Under the pieces are notes generated by a model that saw only the letters and a list, made by a program, of their open reading frames with translations, searched no databases and was not told the DNA's origin. DNA of 6,854 bases from an uncultured bacterium (GTDB taxonomy: Bacteria; Bacillota; Clostridia; Lachnospirales; Lachnospiraceae), in contig CAMTZV010000076.1 in assembly GCA_947086625.1 (NCBI GenBank), positions 1 through 6,854 of the forward strand. Reading direction: 5' to 3'. Below are positions 1 to 5,238 of the stretch, in pieces. A program made the position numbers and the translations under genes. How positions within the stretch are numbered: position 1 is the first letter of the stretch; each line of letters opens with the position of its first letter.

Positions 1-1032
1 GTCAACCACCTGCGTCATGCCGTTGATCGCATCCGCAATGCTCGAAACGAGCGCGACAACCTCTCCCGAGCGCTCCGCATAGTCTATCATCTGACTGTTG
101 ATATGCGCCGCATCCTCGCTGTACTGCTGCCCGCACAAAACGAAATTCTCATAATCCGGCAGGATCGTGCTCTCCATATAATCCACGATCTCGTTCGAGC
201 CGTCAATCAGCTCATGGACAAGCTCAAGCACCATACTGTTGATCCCCTGGATATTGTTTGCCGTCTCCTTGCTGGAATCCGCAAGCTGGCGGATCTCATC
301 CGCAACGACCGCAAAGCCTCTTCCGGCCTCGCCCGCCCGGGCCGCCTCGATCGACGCGTTCAGCGACAGCAGGTTTGTCTGGCTGGAGATCGCAAGGATC
401 TCCTCCGTCAGCTCGTTGACGCGCTCCACATTCTTGCTGTTTTCCACGGCCTTTCGGATTTTCTCAATGATCGGAACCATCATTTTTCCGGTCTCCGCCT
501 TGTTCTTGCGCGCATACGCCTCAAGCTCGTCGGCGCGCTGCTTCATCGCATCGGAATACTTCAGGATCTCGTCCGTCGTCTCCTGCATCGTATTCATCTC
601 ACCCATCGCACCGCTCGCATTCGCGTCCACGTTCGTGACGGTGCTCGCCACTTCCTCCATCGTAGCGGACAGCTCCTGGGCTACCGCGGAGACGTCGCAT
701 GCATTGCTGTTGGAATTATCCGCCTTTTCGGTTACATTCTGAACGATCTCCGCCAGGGAATGGGAGTCCAGATTGATCTTACGCATGATCTTTTCAAGCA
801 GATCGAGAAAACGGTTCACATCCATCGCAAGACGTCCAAGCTCGTCGCTTCCTCTCACCTTCAGACGCATCGACAGATCGCCCTCCCCCTGCTCGATCTT
901 CTCGATGATCTCATCCATCTTTCCGATATGCCGGTACAGCCGCTTCACAACGGTACGGTTGATGCTGAACAGTGTGTAAACATAGATGAGGATAAACAGG
1001 AAAATACAGCCGATCCCTATGTATAAGAGCAC
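1..1032 (-). pseudogene. Methyl-accepting chemotaxis protein, TM2-HAMP-signalling part, separated by the amber codon and cut by the window edge
   Basis: This continues the upstream frame after TAG at 1033-1035, with no further stop to the window edge. Counting from the ATG at 1593, residues 188-207 are a second membrane helix ([20 protein letters not shown]) and about 211-265 are a HAMP domain ending in [11 protein letters not shown]. The rest is the long antiparallel coiled-coil signalling domain. The highly conserved hairpin tip that binds CheA and CheW is intact at 404-431, including [18 protein letters not shown] and [10 protein letters not shown]. Conservation of the tip argues that the lesion is recent. 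A GTG codon directly follows the TAG and could restart translation to give a membrane-tethered signalling half, but I see no good ribosome binding site for it. The C-terminal end, after residue 531, lies outside the window. If the TAG is a sequencing error, this is simply one intact MCP gene. Confidence 0.85.
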
Positions 1033-1593
1033 CTAATACGTTCTGTCCTGCTTCCCGAGGATTCCCGTGAGCGTATTGGTATTGATCTCCTGCAGCTTCT
1101 CTACCGCCTCGTCAAACTGATTTGACTGCTCGGTGAGCGTCGTGTTCACATACAGGATCGCGCTCTGCATATTGTTTGTGTCCGCCATATTCTTTAACTC
1201 GGCGAGGGAATTTCCAAGCAGATTCACCTTCTCCGTCAGGTTTACAAGCGCGGCCTGTCCCTCGTCCGTGATGATCAGCTCCTTCGCGCGGGCGAGGTTT
1301 TCCGACATGGTCGAACCGGACGCTGCCACCTCGTTCCAGATGCGCTCCCTCGACGTGCTGTCATCGTTCACGCAGTATGCGAGCGAGAGCTTCATCATGA
1401 TCTGCGCCTGAAGATTGACCTCGTCCAGGCAGCGCGTCTTTTCCATGCCCTGCTCCTTCAGGATTTCGGCGTTATTATTCATCAGACGGAAGCCGTTCAT
1501 AGAGCCCCCCAGATAAGAAAACATGATCAGCACCATAAACGTGATCGGAACCAGTATTTTGATGCGAATACTCACGTCGTTCAATTTTTTCAT
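1033..1593 (-). CDS. Methyl-accepting chemotaxis protein, N-terminal sensor part, ended by a premature amber codon
   Basis: This is the extracellular sensing half of a chemoreceptor. Residues 1-11 are a short basic cytoplasmic start and residues about 12-30 form the first membrane helix. Residues about 31-185 are a mostly helical, cysteine-poor domain of the size of a four-helix-bundle MCP sensor. The start is ATG at 1593, with GGAGGT at 1602-1607 and an 8-base gap. The frame stops at TAG (1033-1035), but the next codons in the same frame encode the second membrane helix, HAMP and the signalling domain. The family is a single chain of roughly 500-700 residues, so 186 residues alone is not a working receptor. 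Unless the amber is read through, this part would lack TM2 and any contact with CheA/CheW. The MCP assignment is firm from the continuation; the ligand is unknown. Confidence 0.85.
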   Translation of the reverse strand: MKKLNDVSIRIKILVPITFMVLIMFSYLGGSMNGFRLMNNNAEILKEQGMEKTRCLDEVNLQAQIMMKLSLAYCVNDDSTSRERIWNEVAASGSTMSENLARAKELIITDEGQAALVNLTEKVNLLGNSLAELKNMADTNNMQSAILYVNTTLTEQSNQFDEAVEKLQEINTNTLTGILGKQDRTY

Positions 1594-1601
1594 AGACCCA
1601 T

Positions 1602-1655
1602 ACCTCCAACATACAATTCATCATCCGCTAAAAGCATATTTTGTTTATTATAACA
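1602..1655 (-). promoter_or_regulatory. Predicted promoter and ribosome binding site of the MCP gene
   Basis: On the minus strand there is a perfect TATAAT at 1647-1652 preceded by TG one base upstream (1653-1655), an extended -10 element for the main vegetative sigma factor. A weak -35 match (GTTCCA, 3 of 6) sits 17 bases upstream. GGAGGT at 1602-1607 is the ribosome binding site. I do not see a sigma-28 (motility) promoter here, although many chemoreceptor genes use one. Confidence 0.5.
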
Positions 1656-1711
1656 CATTTTTCTACATGTGGAACCAGAAATTGTGATAATTATACATAC
1701 TTCTTGTATTT

Positions 1712-1886
1712 CTTCGGTCGAGCGGACATTCCCCTGCGGGGAATGCCCCTCCCAGAACCGAATGTACGGCTTTCGCGAACTTCTTGCTGCGGGTCTTTCG
1801 CTTCACGCTGGCGCCCGAACTCGATGAGACTGCTCCTGCTCTCTTCCAGGGCCTGTAAGGGTGTGTCGAATCATCTGGTCAACCGA
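1712..1886 (-). other. Structured element between genes: possible remnant of a mobile element's 3' end or a structured RNA
   Basis: Three foldable parts are visible in the minus-strand RNA. The outer ends pair, UUCGGUUGACC (1876-1886) with the GCUCGACCGAA segment (from about 1722 down to 1712), at 10 of 11 positions. A short hairpin has arms AGCCG and CGGTT around TACATT, near 1755-1770. A strong 11-bp hairpin GGGCATTCCCC / GGGGAATGTCC with loop GCA lies about 1727-1751. Where the arms differ, the minus-strand RNA forms G-U wobbles while the plus strand would have A-C mismatches, so the RNA is probably minus-strand. The GGTTCTGGGAGGGG stretch after the small hairpin resembles the end of group II intron domain V. 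A 3' end of an IS200/IS605-type tnpB with its guide-RNA scaffold is also possible. No open frame long enough for a reverse transcriptase or transposase remains. The identity is unproven. Confidence 0.35.
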
Positions 1887-1889
1887 ATT

Positions 1890-2489
1890 TTAATCACGCT
1901 CCGCCGCCGCTTCCCACCGCACTTCGTACGTGACGCCCGCCGCGTCTGCGATCTGCTTCACATAGTTTTCGAGCAGAATTTTTGCCCGGTCGCCTGCCTG
2001 CAGCAGCAGCGTCTCGTCCTGCTCCACGACGGAACGCATCTCCTTTTGCGCCTCTTCAAAGGCCTGGCTCTGTTCCTCGGCGCCTACCTTTCCGCTGCCA
2101 AGCCCTTTCGTCTCCGAGTAAAAGCTGTCCTCTGTGAGGGATGTCTCGTCCACGTCACAGCTTAAGACCTCCGCCTCCGGCATGGCAATCGTGACCACGT
2201 TTCCGTCCACCTTCATATCCACCCTGCTCACGTCGATGCCGAGCTTCACAATCCCGGAATACTCGATCCAGAGCTTTTTGCTCGTGTTCCAGAACAGTAC
2301 CTTCTTTTCGGAATCCAGCTTCGCCGTGTTGTGGTAATAGCACTCCATCGTTGCCAGTTGGCACACCGCGCGCATGTCGCTAATGCTGATTTCCGGCTTT
2401 TCCTGCGGTTGCTCTTCCTCCTTCGCACCGCAGCCGCAGAGCAAAAGCAGCAGCGCCGGCAGCACGAAAAGAAATATCCTTTTATTCAT
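1890..2489 (-). CDS. DUF4230-family lipoprotein (second of a tandem pair)
   Basis: This 199-residue protein has a lipoprotein signal peptide. Basic residues sit at 3-4, a leucine-rich core at 5-17, and a lipobox L17-C18-G19-C20 makes Cys20 the lipidated residue. An acidic linker follows (21-34). Residues about 35-190 resemble the DUF4230 domain: a GIVKLGIDVSRVDMKVDG strand pair at 79-96, then IAMPEAEVLSCDVDETS at 101-117, then a long charged helix at 138-182. The same blocks occur in the gene just upstream (VNVGFD; VTLPEMEVIDAVVDPGS), and both chains carry GVTYE near the end, so the two are paralogs. The start ATG overlaps the upstream stop by 8 bases, and GGAGG at 2498-2502 lies inside the upstream gene, implying translational coupling. 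The protein should face outward on the membrane. The function of DUF4230 is not known. The family call is from pattern memory, moderately sure. Confidence 0.75.
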   Translation of the reverse strand: MNKRIFLFVLPALLLLLCGCGAKEEEQPQEKPEISISDMRAVCQLATMECYYHNTAKLDSEKKVLFWNTSKKLWIEYSGIVKLGIDVSRVDMKVDGNVVTIAMPEAEVLSCDVDETSLTEDSFYSETKGLGSGKVGAEEQSQAFEEAQKEMRSVVEQDETLLLQAGDRAKILLENYVKQIADAAGVTYEVRWEAAAERD

Positions 2490-3138
2490 AGGTCACGCCT
2501 CCTTTATCCACGATCTTCAGGGAATAATCCGCATACTGCTCCAAAAGGGGCTGCGTCAGTCCCCGGATCGTATTGACGGCGTTTTCCATGGCCTGTTCAA
2601 AAATCAGCGGATTCGCGCGGCATTCCTCCTCCGCATCCGCCTTGCACGCCGGAAATGCCGTCGCGGACACATCGTCTGTGTTCGCGCGCTTCTTCGCAAA
2701 TATGTAGTCCAGGCTGCCCGGATCAACGACCGCATCTATCACTTCCATCTCCGGCAGCGTGACGACGATCTTTTTATCCGCCGCATCCGTCTCATCGACG
2801 GACACGAAAAGCTCCTCCGTGTCAAAGCCGACGTTCACCTTTGCCTCGTACGCCACATTGTAGAGCAGATCTCCTTCCTCGTCGTTCACCGCCGCCACAC
2901 CGTTAAATGTCACCTTGTAAACGGACAGCTCGCTGATCTTTAATACCTCCGCAAGCTGAGACGACGTCAGAACCGTCGTCTGCTCCTTCTCTTCCCCTCC
3001 AAAAAAGCCGCACCGGATCAGACACGCCGCCGCCGCGACGACCGCTGCCAAAAGCAACAGCCGAACCGGCCGCAAAGCGAATCTTTTCCGTGCTGCAGTT
3101 CTTTTCTGCTTTTTCCCTGTCTGGTCTTCCCGCTCCAT
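2482..3138 (-). CDS. DUF4230-family membrane-anchored protein (first of a tandem pair)
   Basis: This is a 218-residue protein. I placed the start at ATG 3138 because AAGGAGG lies at 3147-3153 with an 8-base gap; an in-frame ATG 14 codons earlier has no such site. Residues 1-22 are strongly basic and cytoplasmic, and about 23-41 are an alanine/leucine-rich membrane helix. Cys39 and Cys43 do not sit in a good lipobox, so this is probably a signal anchor and not a lipoprotein. Residues about 55-210 form the DUF4230-like domain: SSQLAEVLKISELSVYKV at 59-76, an NVAYEAKVNVGFD segment at 94-106, VTLPEMEVIDAVVDPGS at 126-142, and a C-terminal helix about 176-203. The pair is cotranscribed with an 8-base overlap and probably makes two proteins that act together at the outer face of the membrane. 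Molecular role unknown. Confidence 0.78.
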   Translation of the reverse strand: MEREDQTGKKQKRTAARKRFALRPVRLLLLAAVVAAAACLIRCGFFGGEEKEQTTVLTSSQLAEVLKISELSVYKVTFNGVAAVNDEEGDLLYNVAYEAKVNVGFDTEELFVSVDETDAADKKIVVTLPEMEVIDAVVDPGSLDYIFAKKRANTDDVSATAFPACKADAEEECRANPLIFEQAMENAVNTIRGLTQPLLEQYADYSLKIVDKGGVTYE

Positions 3139-3259
3139 GTCGGTTTCCTCCTTCATGATTTCTGTTATATATGTGTACATGTCATCCGCGGTATAAGCGC
3201 TTTACTCCTTTAACGGCTCACCCGGCTGTCTTTCCGATCTTTGAGAATCGTGGATAATA
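3139..3259. other. Intergenic stretch upstream of the DUF4230 pair
   Basis: About 120 bases between the 70-residue gene and the DUF4230 pair. On the minus strand it contains AAGGAGG for the first DUF4230 gene and a TATATAAC that could serve as a -10 box, with no convincing -35 box at the right distance. I see no clear terminator for the 70-residue gene, so read-through into the DUF4230 pair is possible. Confidence 0.3.
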
Positions 3260-3472
3260 CTAATATTTCGCCTCATATTCCAGTTCGAGTTCTTTCGCCA
3301 GATATGCATCGCTCATGCAGTGCATATCGGAAACGCCATCCCGGAGCAGCTGATAGACCTCAGAATGGTAGAAAAAATCCAGTGCAGCATCCAGTGAGAT
3401 ATCCTGCTCTCCGGCAAAGCACTCAATCACACAGCTGTATTTTTTCTGAAGTAAAATCGGGTTTGCGTTCAC
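3260..3472 (-). CDS. Small DUF3791-like protein, probable partner of a lost DUF3990 gene
   Basis: This is an intact 70-residue ORF starting at GTG (3472), with AAGGGAG at 3482-3488 and a 9-base gap. It has no signal peptide or membrane segment and should be cytoplasmic. The pattern KKYSCVIECFAGEQDISLDA followed by ALDFFYHSEVYQLL and SDMHCMSDAYLAKELELEY resembles small clostridial proteins that I associate with DUF3791. In the known arrangement these lie next to a DUF3990 gene, often described as a possible toxin-antitoxin-like module. The start overlaps the end of the preceding frame (GTGTGA), and that frame encodes a short tail resembling the C-terminus of DUF3990 proteins. The context therefore supports a two-gene module in which the larger partner has been deleted and the small one survives. 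The family name is from pattern recognition only. Confidence 0.6.
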   Translation of the reverse strand: MNANPILLQKKYSCVIECFAGEQDISLDAALDFFYHSEVYQLLRDGVSDMHCMSDAYLAKELELEYEAKY

Positions 3473-3555
3473 ACCATTTCGCTCCCTTCAAAGCACAGAC
3501 GCTTCAGCGCTTTTTCTGTGCGAAAACAGATTTGCAGGTTTGGACAGGGAATCAT
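3469..3555 (-). pseudogene. C-terminal fragment resembling a DUF3990 protein
   Basis: A 28-codon frame reads PNLQICFRTEKALKRLCFEG before its TGA, which overlaps the GTG of the downstream 70-residue gene. The pattern QICF-x-T-x-x-AL-x-x-L-x-F is like the end of DUF3990 proteins as I recall them. Family members are usually well over 100 residues, so nearly all of the gene is missing. The ATG at 3555 probably reflects chance at the deletion junction. The GTGTGA overlap looks like an ancestral coupled junction that survived. Confidence 0.4.
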
Positions 3556-3695
3556 ACTTCCACGCCCCTTTCTTTCATCACATCAAGGAGATTTTTGAAA
3601 AACTCTCAACGCCATTGAGAGTTTTTATCCCCATCCACTATTTCTGTTAATTCCTCAAGCTTCTTTTGTAAGATTTCCTTGCTTAACTTCGCCAT
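3552..3695 (-). pseudogene. Small unidentified ORF interrupted by an in-frame TGA
   Basis: From ATG 3695 the frame gives 29 residues (MAKLSKEILQKKLEELTEIV, then DGDKNSQWR) and meets TGA at 3606-3608. In the same frame it continues as EFFKNLLDVMKERGVEV and stops at TGA 3552-3554. The continuation has normal protein character (amphipathic, charged), so an ancestral 47-residue protein with an Arg or similar codon at the TGA is plausible. The TGA lies inside a perfect 12-bp inverted repeat (3598-3626), so insertion or mutation of a terminator-like sequence is an alternative. I do not recognise the family, and the ribosome binding site is weak. Confidence 0.35.
3598..3626. terminator. Perfect hairpin with flanking A and T runs, probable two-way terminator
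   Basis: Arms AAAAACTCTCAA (3598-3609) and TTGAGAGTTTTT (3615-3626) are exact inverted repeats around the 5-base loop CGCCA. The 8-bp mixed stem followed by five T residues in either direction fits an intrinsic terminator on both strands. On the minus strand it would end transcription coming from merR-ecsC. Its location inside a possible small ORF is odd. Confidence 0.6.
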
Positions 3696-3712
3696 AGTTC
3701 CTGTTGCAATAT

Positions 3713-3848
3713 TTAGATTCCTTTATGTTGCGGACGATATGTCTTTTTCGATAAGTACAATCCATTAGCGGTATTAAATCGCCCCACAGATAATCCGGCT
3801 CCACACCGTAGCGGTGTTTGACCCTTTGAATAATTGTTGTCTGGTCAT
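3713..3848 (-). pseudogene. MmcQ/YjbR-family protein, start only, two frameshifts and truncated
   Basis: The start ATG at 3848 overlaps the ecsC stop as ATGA. Three reading frames in turn give MTRQQLF, then VKHRYGVEPDYLWG, then RFNTAN before losing similarity. Joined, this is the usual start of MmcQ/YjbR proteins, small DNA-binding-fold proteins of about 110-120 residues in which an aromatic-GxEPxYLW segment is characteristic. The shifts lie near 3825 and 3780, each fitted by loss of one base. The rest, including the RH-D-N-x-KW-type core, is absent, and what follows to TAA at 3713-3715 is not recognisable. The ATGA overlap suggests mmcQ was once the third gene of the merR-ecsC operon. Confidence 0.6.
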
Positions 3849-4588
3849 CGGTTGCCCTTGGAGGATACAGGATCAGATAATACTTCCTTGAAGTCAGCAT
3901 CCTCGATTTCAACAACCGTCTCTTCCTTTAAATTTTTCTCTGTAAAGTCCCCTTCAAAAAACCATAGGTAAGCTCTCTTTGCGATCAATTTAGTTTCTAC
4001 TAAATCTAATCCCCCGCCAATTACAGCTCCTACACCGGGAACCAGCTTCCCCAGATTGACCATTCCTTTTGTTCCGAATTTTGTTATGAACCGAAAACCA
4101 ACTCTCTGATTAATTTTCGTTAATACCTTTCCGGGAATTTTCCTGATCATCCCGTTTGTAAATTTTATACCAAATTTAATACCTGTCTGCTTGATCAATT
4201 CATTAACCGCTACACCTGCAAGACATGCATATACAAATGTCTGCGTCTGATCACACCTGAGGTCAAATCCGGACATATATGCAACACAGGCAATCATACG
4301 CATTTGTACATACAATACGCTGCTTAAATTTGCCGGAACTGCAATCGGCAATGTTATGATTCCGCCAAATCCGGTGATAAATCCGGAAGTCGTGCATTTT
4401 GTAAGCTGATTACGCAGCATTGCTTTACATGCCTTCTCTTTTGTTGCATATTTCTGCAAATAATCATTCCCCATTTGCTCAACGCCCGAACTTACCTTTG
4501 GTATACCATTTAGACATTTATCATAACAGACATCCAAAAGCTTCATGATTTCTTCTTGTGAAAACGATCTTTTTTCGTTCTTCACCAT
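3845..4588 (-). CDS. EcsC-family protein
   Basis: This is a 247-residue protein of the EcsC family, named after the third gene of the Bacillus ecs transporter locus; its biochemical role is not established. Residues about 6-55 are helical and charged. Residues about 66-104 form a hydrophobic stretch (GFITGFGGIITLPIAVPANL onward) typical of the family, and residues 182-196 (LVPGVGAVIGGGLDL) are the conserved glycine-rich segment. The tail after 205 is acidic. It probably associates with the membrane. I chose ATG 4588 because GGAGG lies at 4602-4606, although the 13-base gap is long. ATG 4618 is an alternative: it has no ribosome binding site but starts 10 bases after the merR stop, allowing coupling. 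The gene is AT-rich compared with the MCP and DUF4230 genes. It is read as one operon with merR. Confidence 0.8.
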   Translation of the reverse strand: MVKNEKRSFSQEEIMKLLDVCYDKCLNGIPKVSSGVEQMGNDYLQKYATKEKACKAMLRNQLTKCTTSGFITGFGGIITLPIAVPANLSSVLYVQMRMIACVAYMSGFDLRCDQTQTFVYACLAGVAVNELIKQTGIKFGIKFTNGMIRKIPGKVLTKINQRVGFRFITKFGTKGMVNLGKLVPGVGAVIGGGLDLVETKLIAKRAYLWFFEGDFTEKNLKEETVVEIEDADFKEVLSDPVSSKGNR

Positions 4589-4628
4589 ATCCGCACTTTT
4601 TCCTCCATTTTTTCTCATAATAGCATAT

Positions 4629-4958
4629 CTACTGCAAATTCTCAATCAGCCGATACGCTTTTTCGATCAATACATCAATTTCCAGCTTTTCTTCATTCAA
4701 CTTTTCCACGCGTGCCTCTAATGCTGCCTTTAACACATCATCCTCTGGTGCGTCAATAATCATTTGTATTTCCTTAATCGTAAAACCAAGCTGCTGAAAC
4801 AGTCTGATAAGCTCGATTCGCTCCTTCGATTTCTCGTCGTAGAGCAAATACCCCCGTTCATTCCGATCTATCGCCGAAACCAGCTCTGCTTTCTCATATC
4901 CCTGTACTGCGCGCCTCGAAACGCCTGTTAGCTCGCATATTTCCCGTAATGTCAACAA
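4629..4958 (-). CDS. MerR-family transcriptional regulator
   Basis: This is a 109-residue regulator. Residues 4-26 are the MerR helix-turn-helix (LREICELTGVSRRAVQGYEK, with the usual R-x-V-x-x-YE form). A wing lies at 35-42 (RGYLLYDE), a second helix pair at about 46-69 (IELIRLFQQLGFTIKEI), and a dimerising coiled coil at about 74-108. There is no separate ligand-binding domain, so the inducer, if any, is sensed by a partner or by the short tail. The start is TTG at 4958, since a stop lies shortly upstream in frame; GAAGGGG at 4971-4977 supports it, 12 bases away. The gene ends just before ecsC, so the two form an operon. Family members act by binding a dyad in the spacer of their target promoters, and such a dyad is present upstream. 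Confidence 0.9.
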   Translation of the reverse strand: MLTLREICELTGVSRRAVQGYEKAELVSAIDRNERGYLLYDEKSKERIELIRLFQQLGFTIKEIQMIIDAPEDDVLKAALEARVEKLNEEKLEIDVLIEKAYRLIENLQ

Positions 4959-5019
4959 CTCTGCGCTTCACCCCTTCTATAATCTATACTCGCTATCATT
5001 TAAATTTTCCGGTTTACCA

Positions 5020-5078
5020 GACTCACGAGTGCTTAGATACTATACGGTGATGATAAAATTTATCACCCGTGAGTATAA
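5020..5078 (-). promoter_or_regulatory. Leader hairpin upstream of merR
   Basis: Two nested inverted repeats lie between the predicted -10 box and merR. The outer arms are ACTCACG (5021-5027) and CGTGAGT (5068-5074). The inner arms GGTGAT (5046-5051) and ATCACC (5062-5067) are extended by AAA/TTT with a GAT bulge. The outer right arm overlaps the predicted -10 (5072-5077), so this may be a second operator and not an RNA structure. The merR leader is about 105 bases long and otherwise shows nothing I recognise. Confidence 0.4.
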
Positions 5079-5102
5079 AATTGCACGTAACGTGCAGTCA
5101 AC
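5072..5102 (-). promoter_or_regulatory. Predicted merR-ecsC promoter with palindromic operator
   Basis: On the minus strand, TTGACT (plus 5096-5101) serves as -35 and TATACT (plus 5072-5077) as -10, with an 18-base spacer. Directly after the -35 box is the perfect palindrome GCACGTAACGTGC (5083-5095; six-base arms, one central base). Long spacers carrying a dyad with an ACGTnACGT-type core are typical of MerR-controlled promoters, so self-regulation is likely. The same 22 bases occur at 6696-6717. Confidence 0.65.
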
Positions 5103-5131
5103 CCAAACTTACGGAGATTTTACAAATATTT

Positions 5132-5238
5132 ACAAATTTTTCTACCTGTGCAGTTGCAATACAATGGTCTGCCTGCATGCAATTTATTACAATGCAGGCG
5201 AGATGTTCGTTTAACAACCGCACAGGTGGAAATTTTTT
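5132..5238 (-). repeat. Nested inverted repeat just downstream of the lipoprotein gene (terminator or MITE-like element)
   Basis: Outer arms ACCTGTGCAGTTG (5144-5156) and CAACCGCACAGGT (5215-5227) pair over 13 positions. The single difference is a U-G wobble in minus-strand RNA. AT-rich sequence continues the pairing outward on both sides. Inside is a second perfect stem, GCCTGCAT (5171-5178) with ATGCAGGC (5192-5199). The element begins right at the lipoprotein stop, so it may end that transcript. The plus-strand copy is followed by a T-run (5233-5238). The long arms and internal hairpin also fit a short non-coding mobile repeat of about 100 bp. The 5103-5131 stretch beside it shows nothing recognisable. 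Confidence 0.5.

Noticed and set aside
103..1026. Long plus-strand open frame of 307 codons
   Set aside because: It is the antisense shadow of the GC-rich MCP signalling domain, whose hairpin-tip motif is unmistakable on the minus strand.
1033..1035. Deliberate pyrrolysine insertion at the MCP amber codon
   Set aside because: Nothing in the window supports pyrrolysine use, and chemoreceptors are not known pyrrolysine proteins; kept only as a check item.
1727..1751. Hairpin as an intrinsic terminator of the DUF4230 operon
   Set aside because: The stem is strong but is not followed by a T-run on the minus strand.
1641..2165. Plus-strand open frame of 174 codons
   Set aside because: It runs across the structured element and the antisense of the DUF4230 lipoprotein, with no ribosome binding site and no recognisable protein features.
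3181..3259. Possible riboswitch upstream of the DUF4230 pair
   Set aside because: Only short G/C pairings are visible and no known riboswitch core could be matched.
3655..3915. An 86-residue protein as one intact gene
   Set aside because: Only its middle (HRYGVEPDYLW) matches a known family; the flanking residues of that family are found in the other two frames, so this frame joins unrelated parts.
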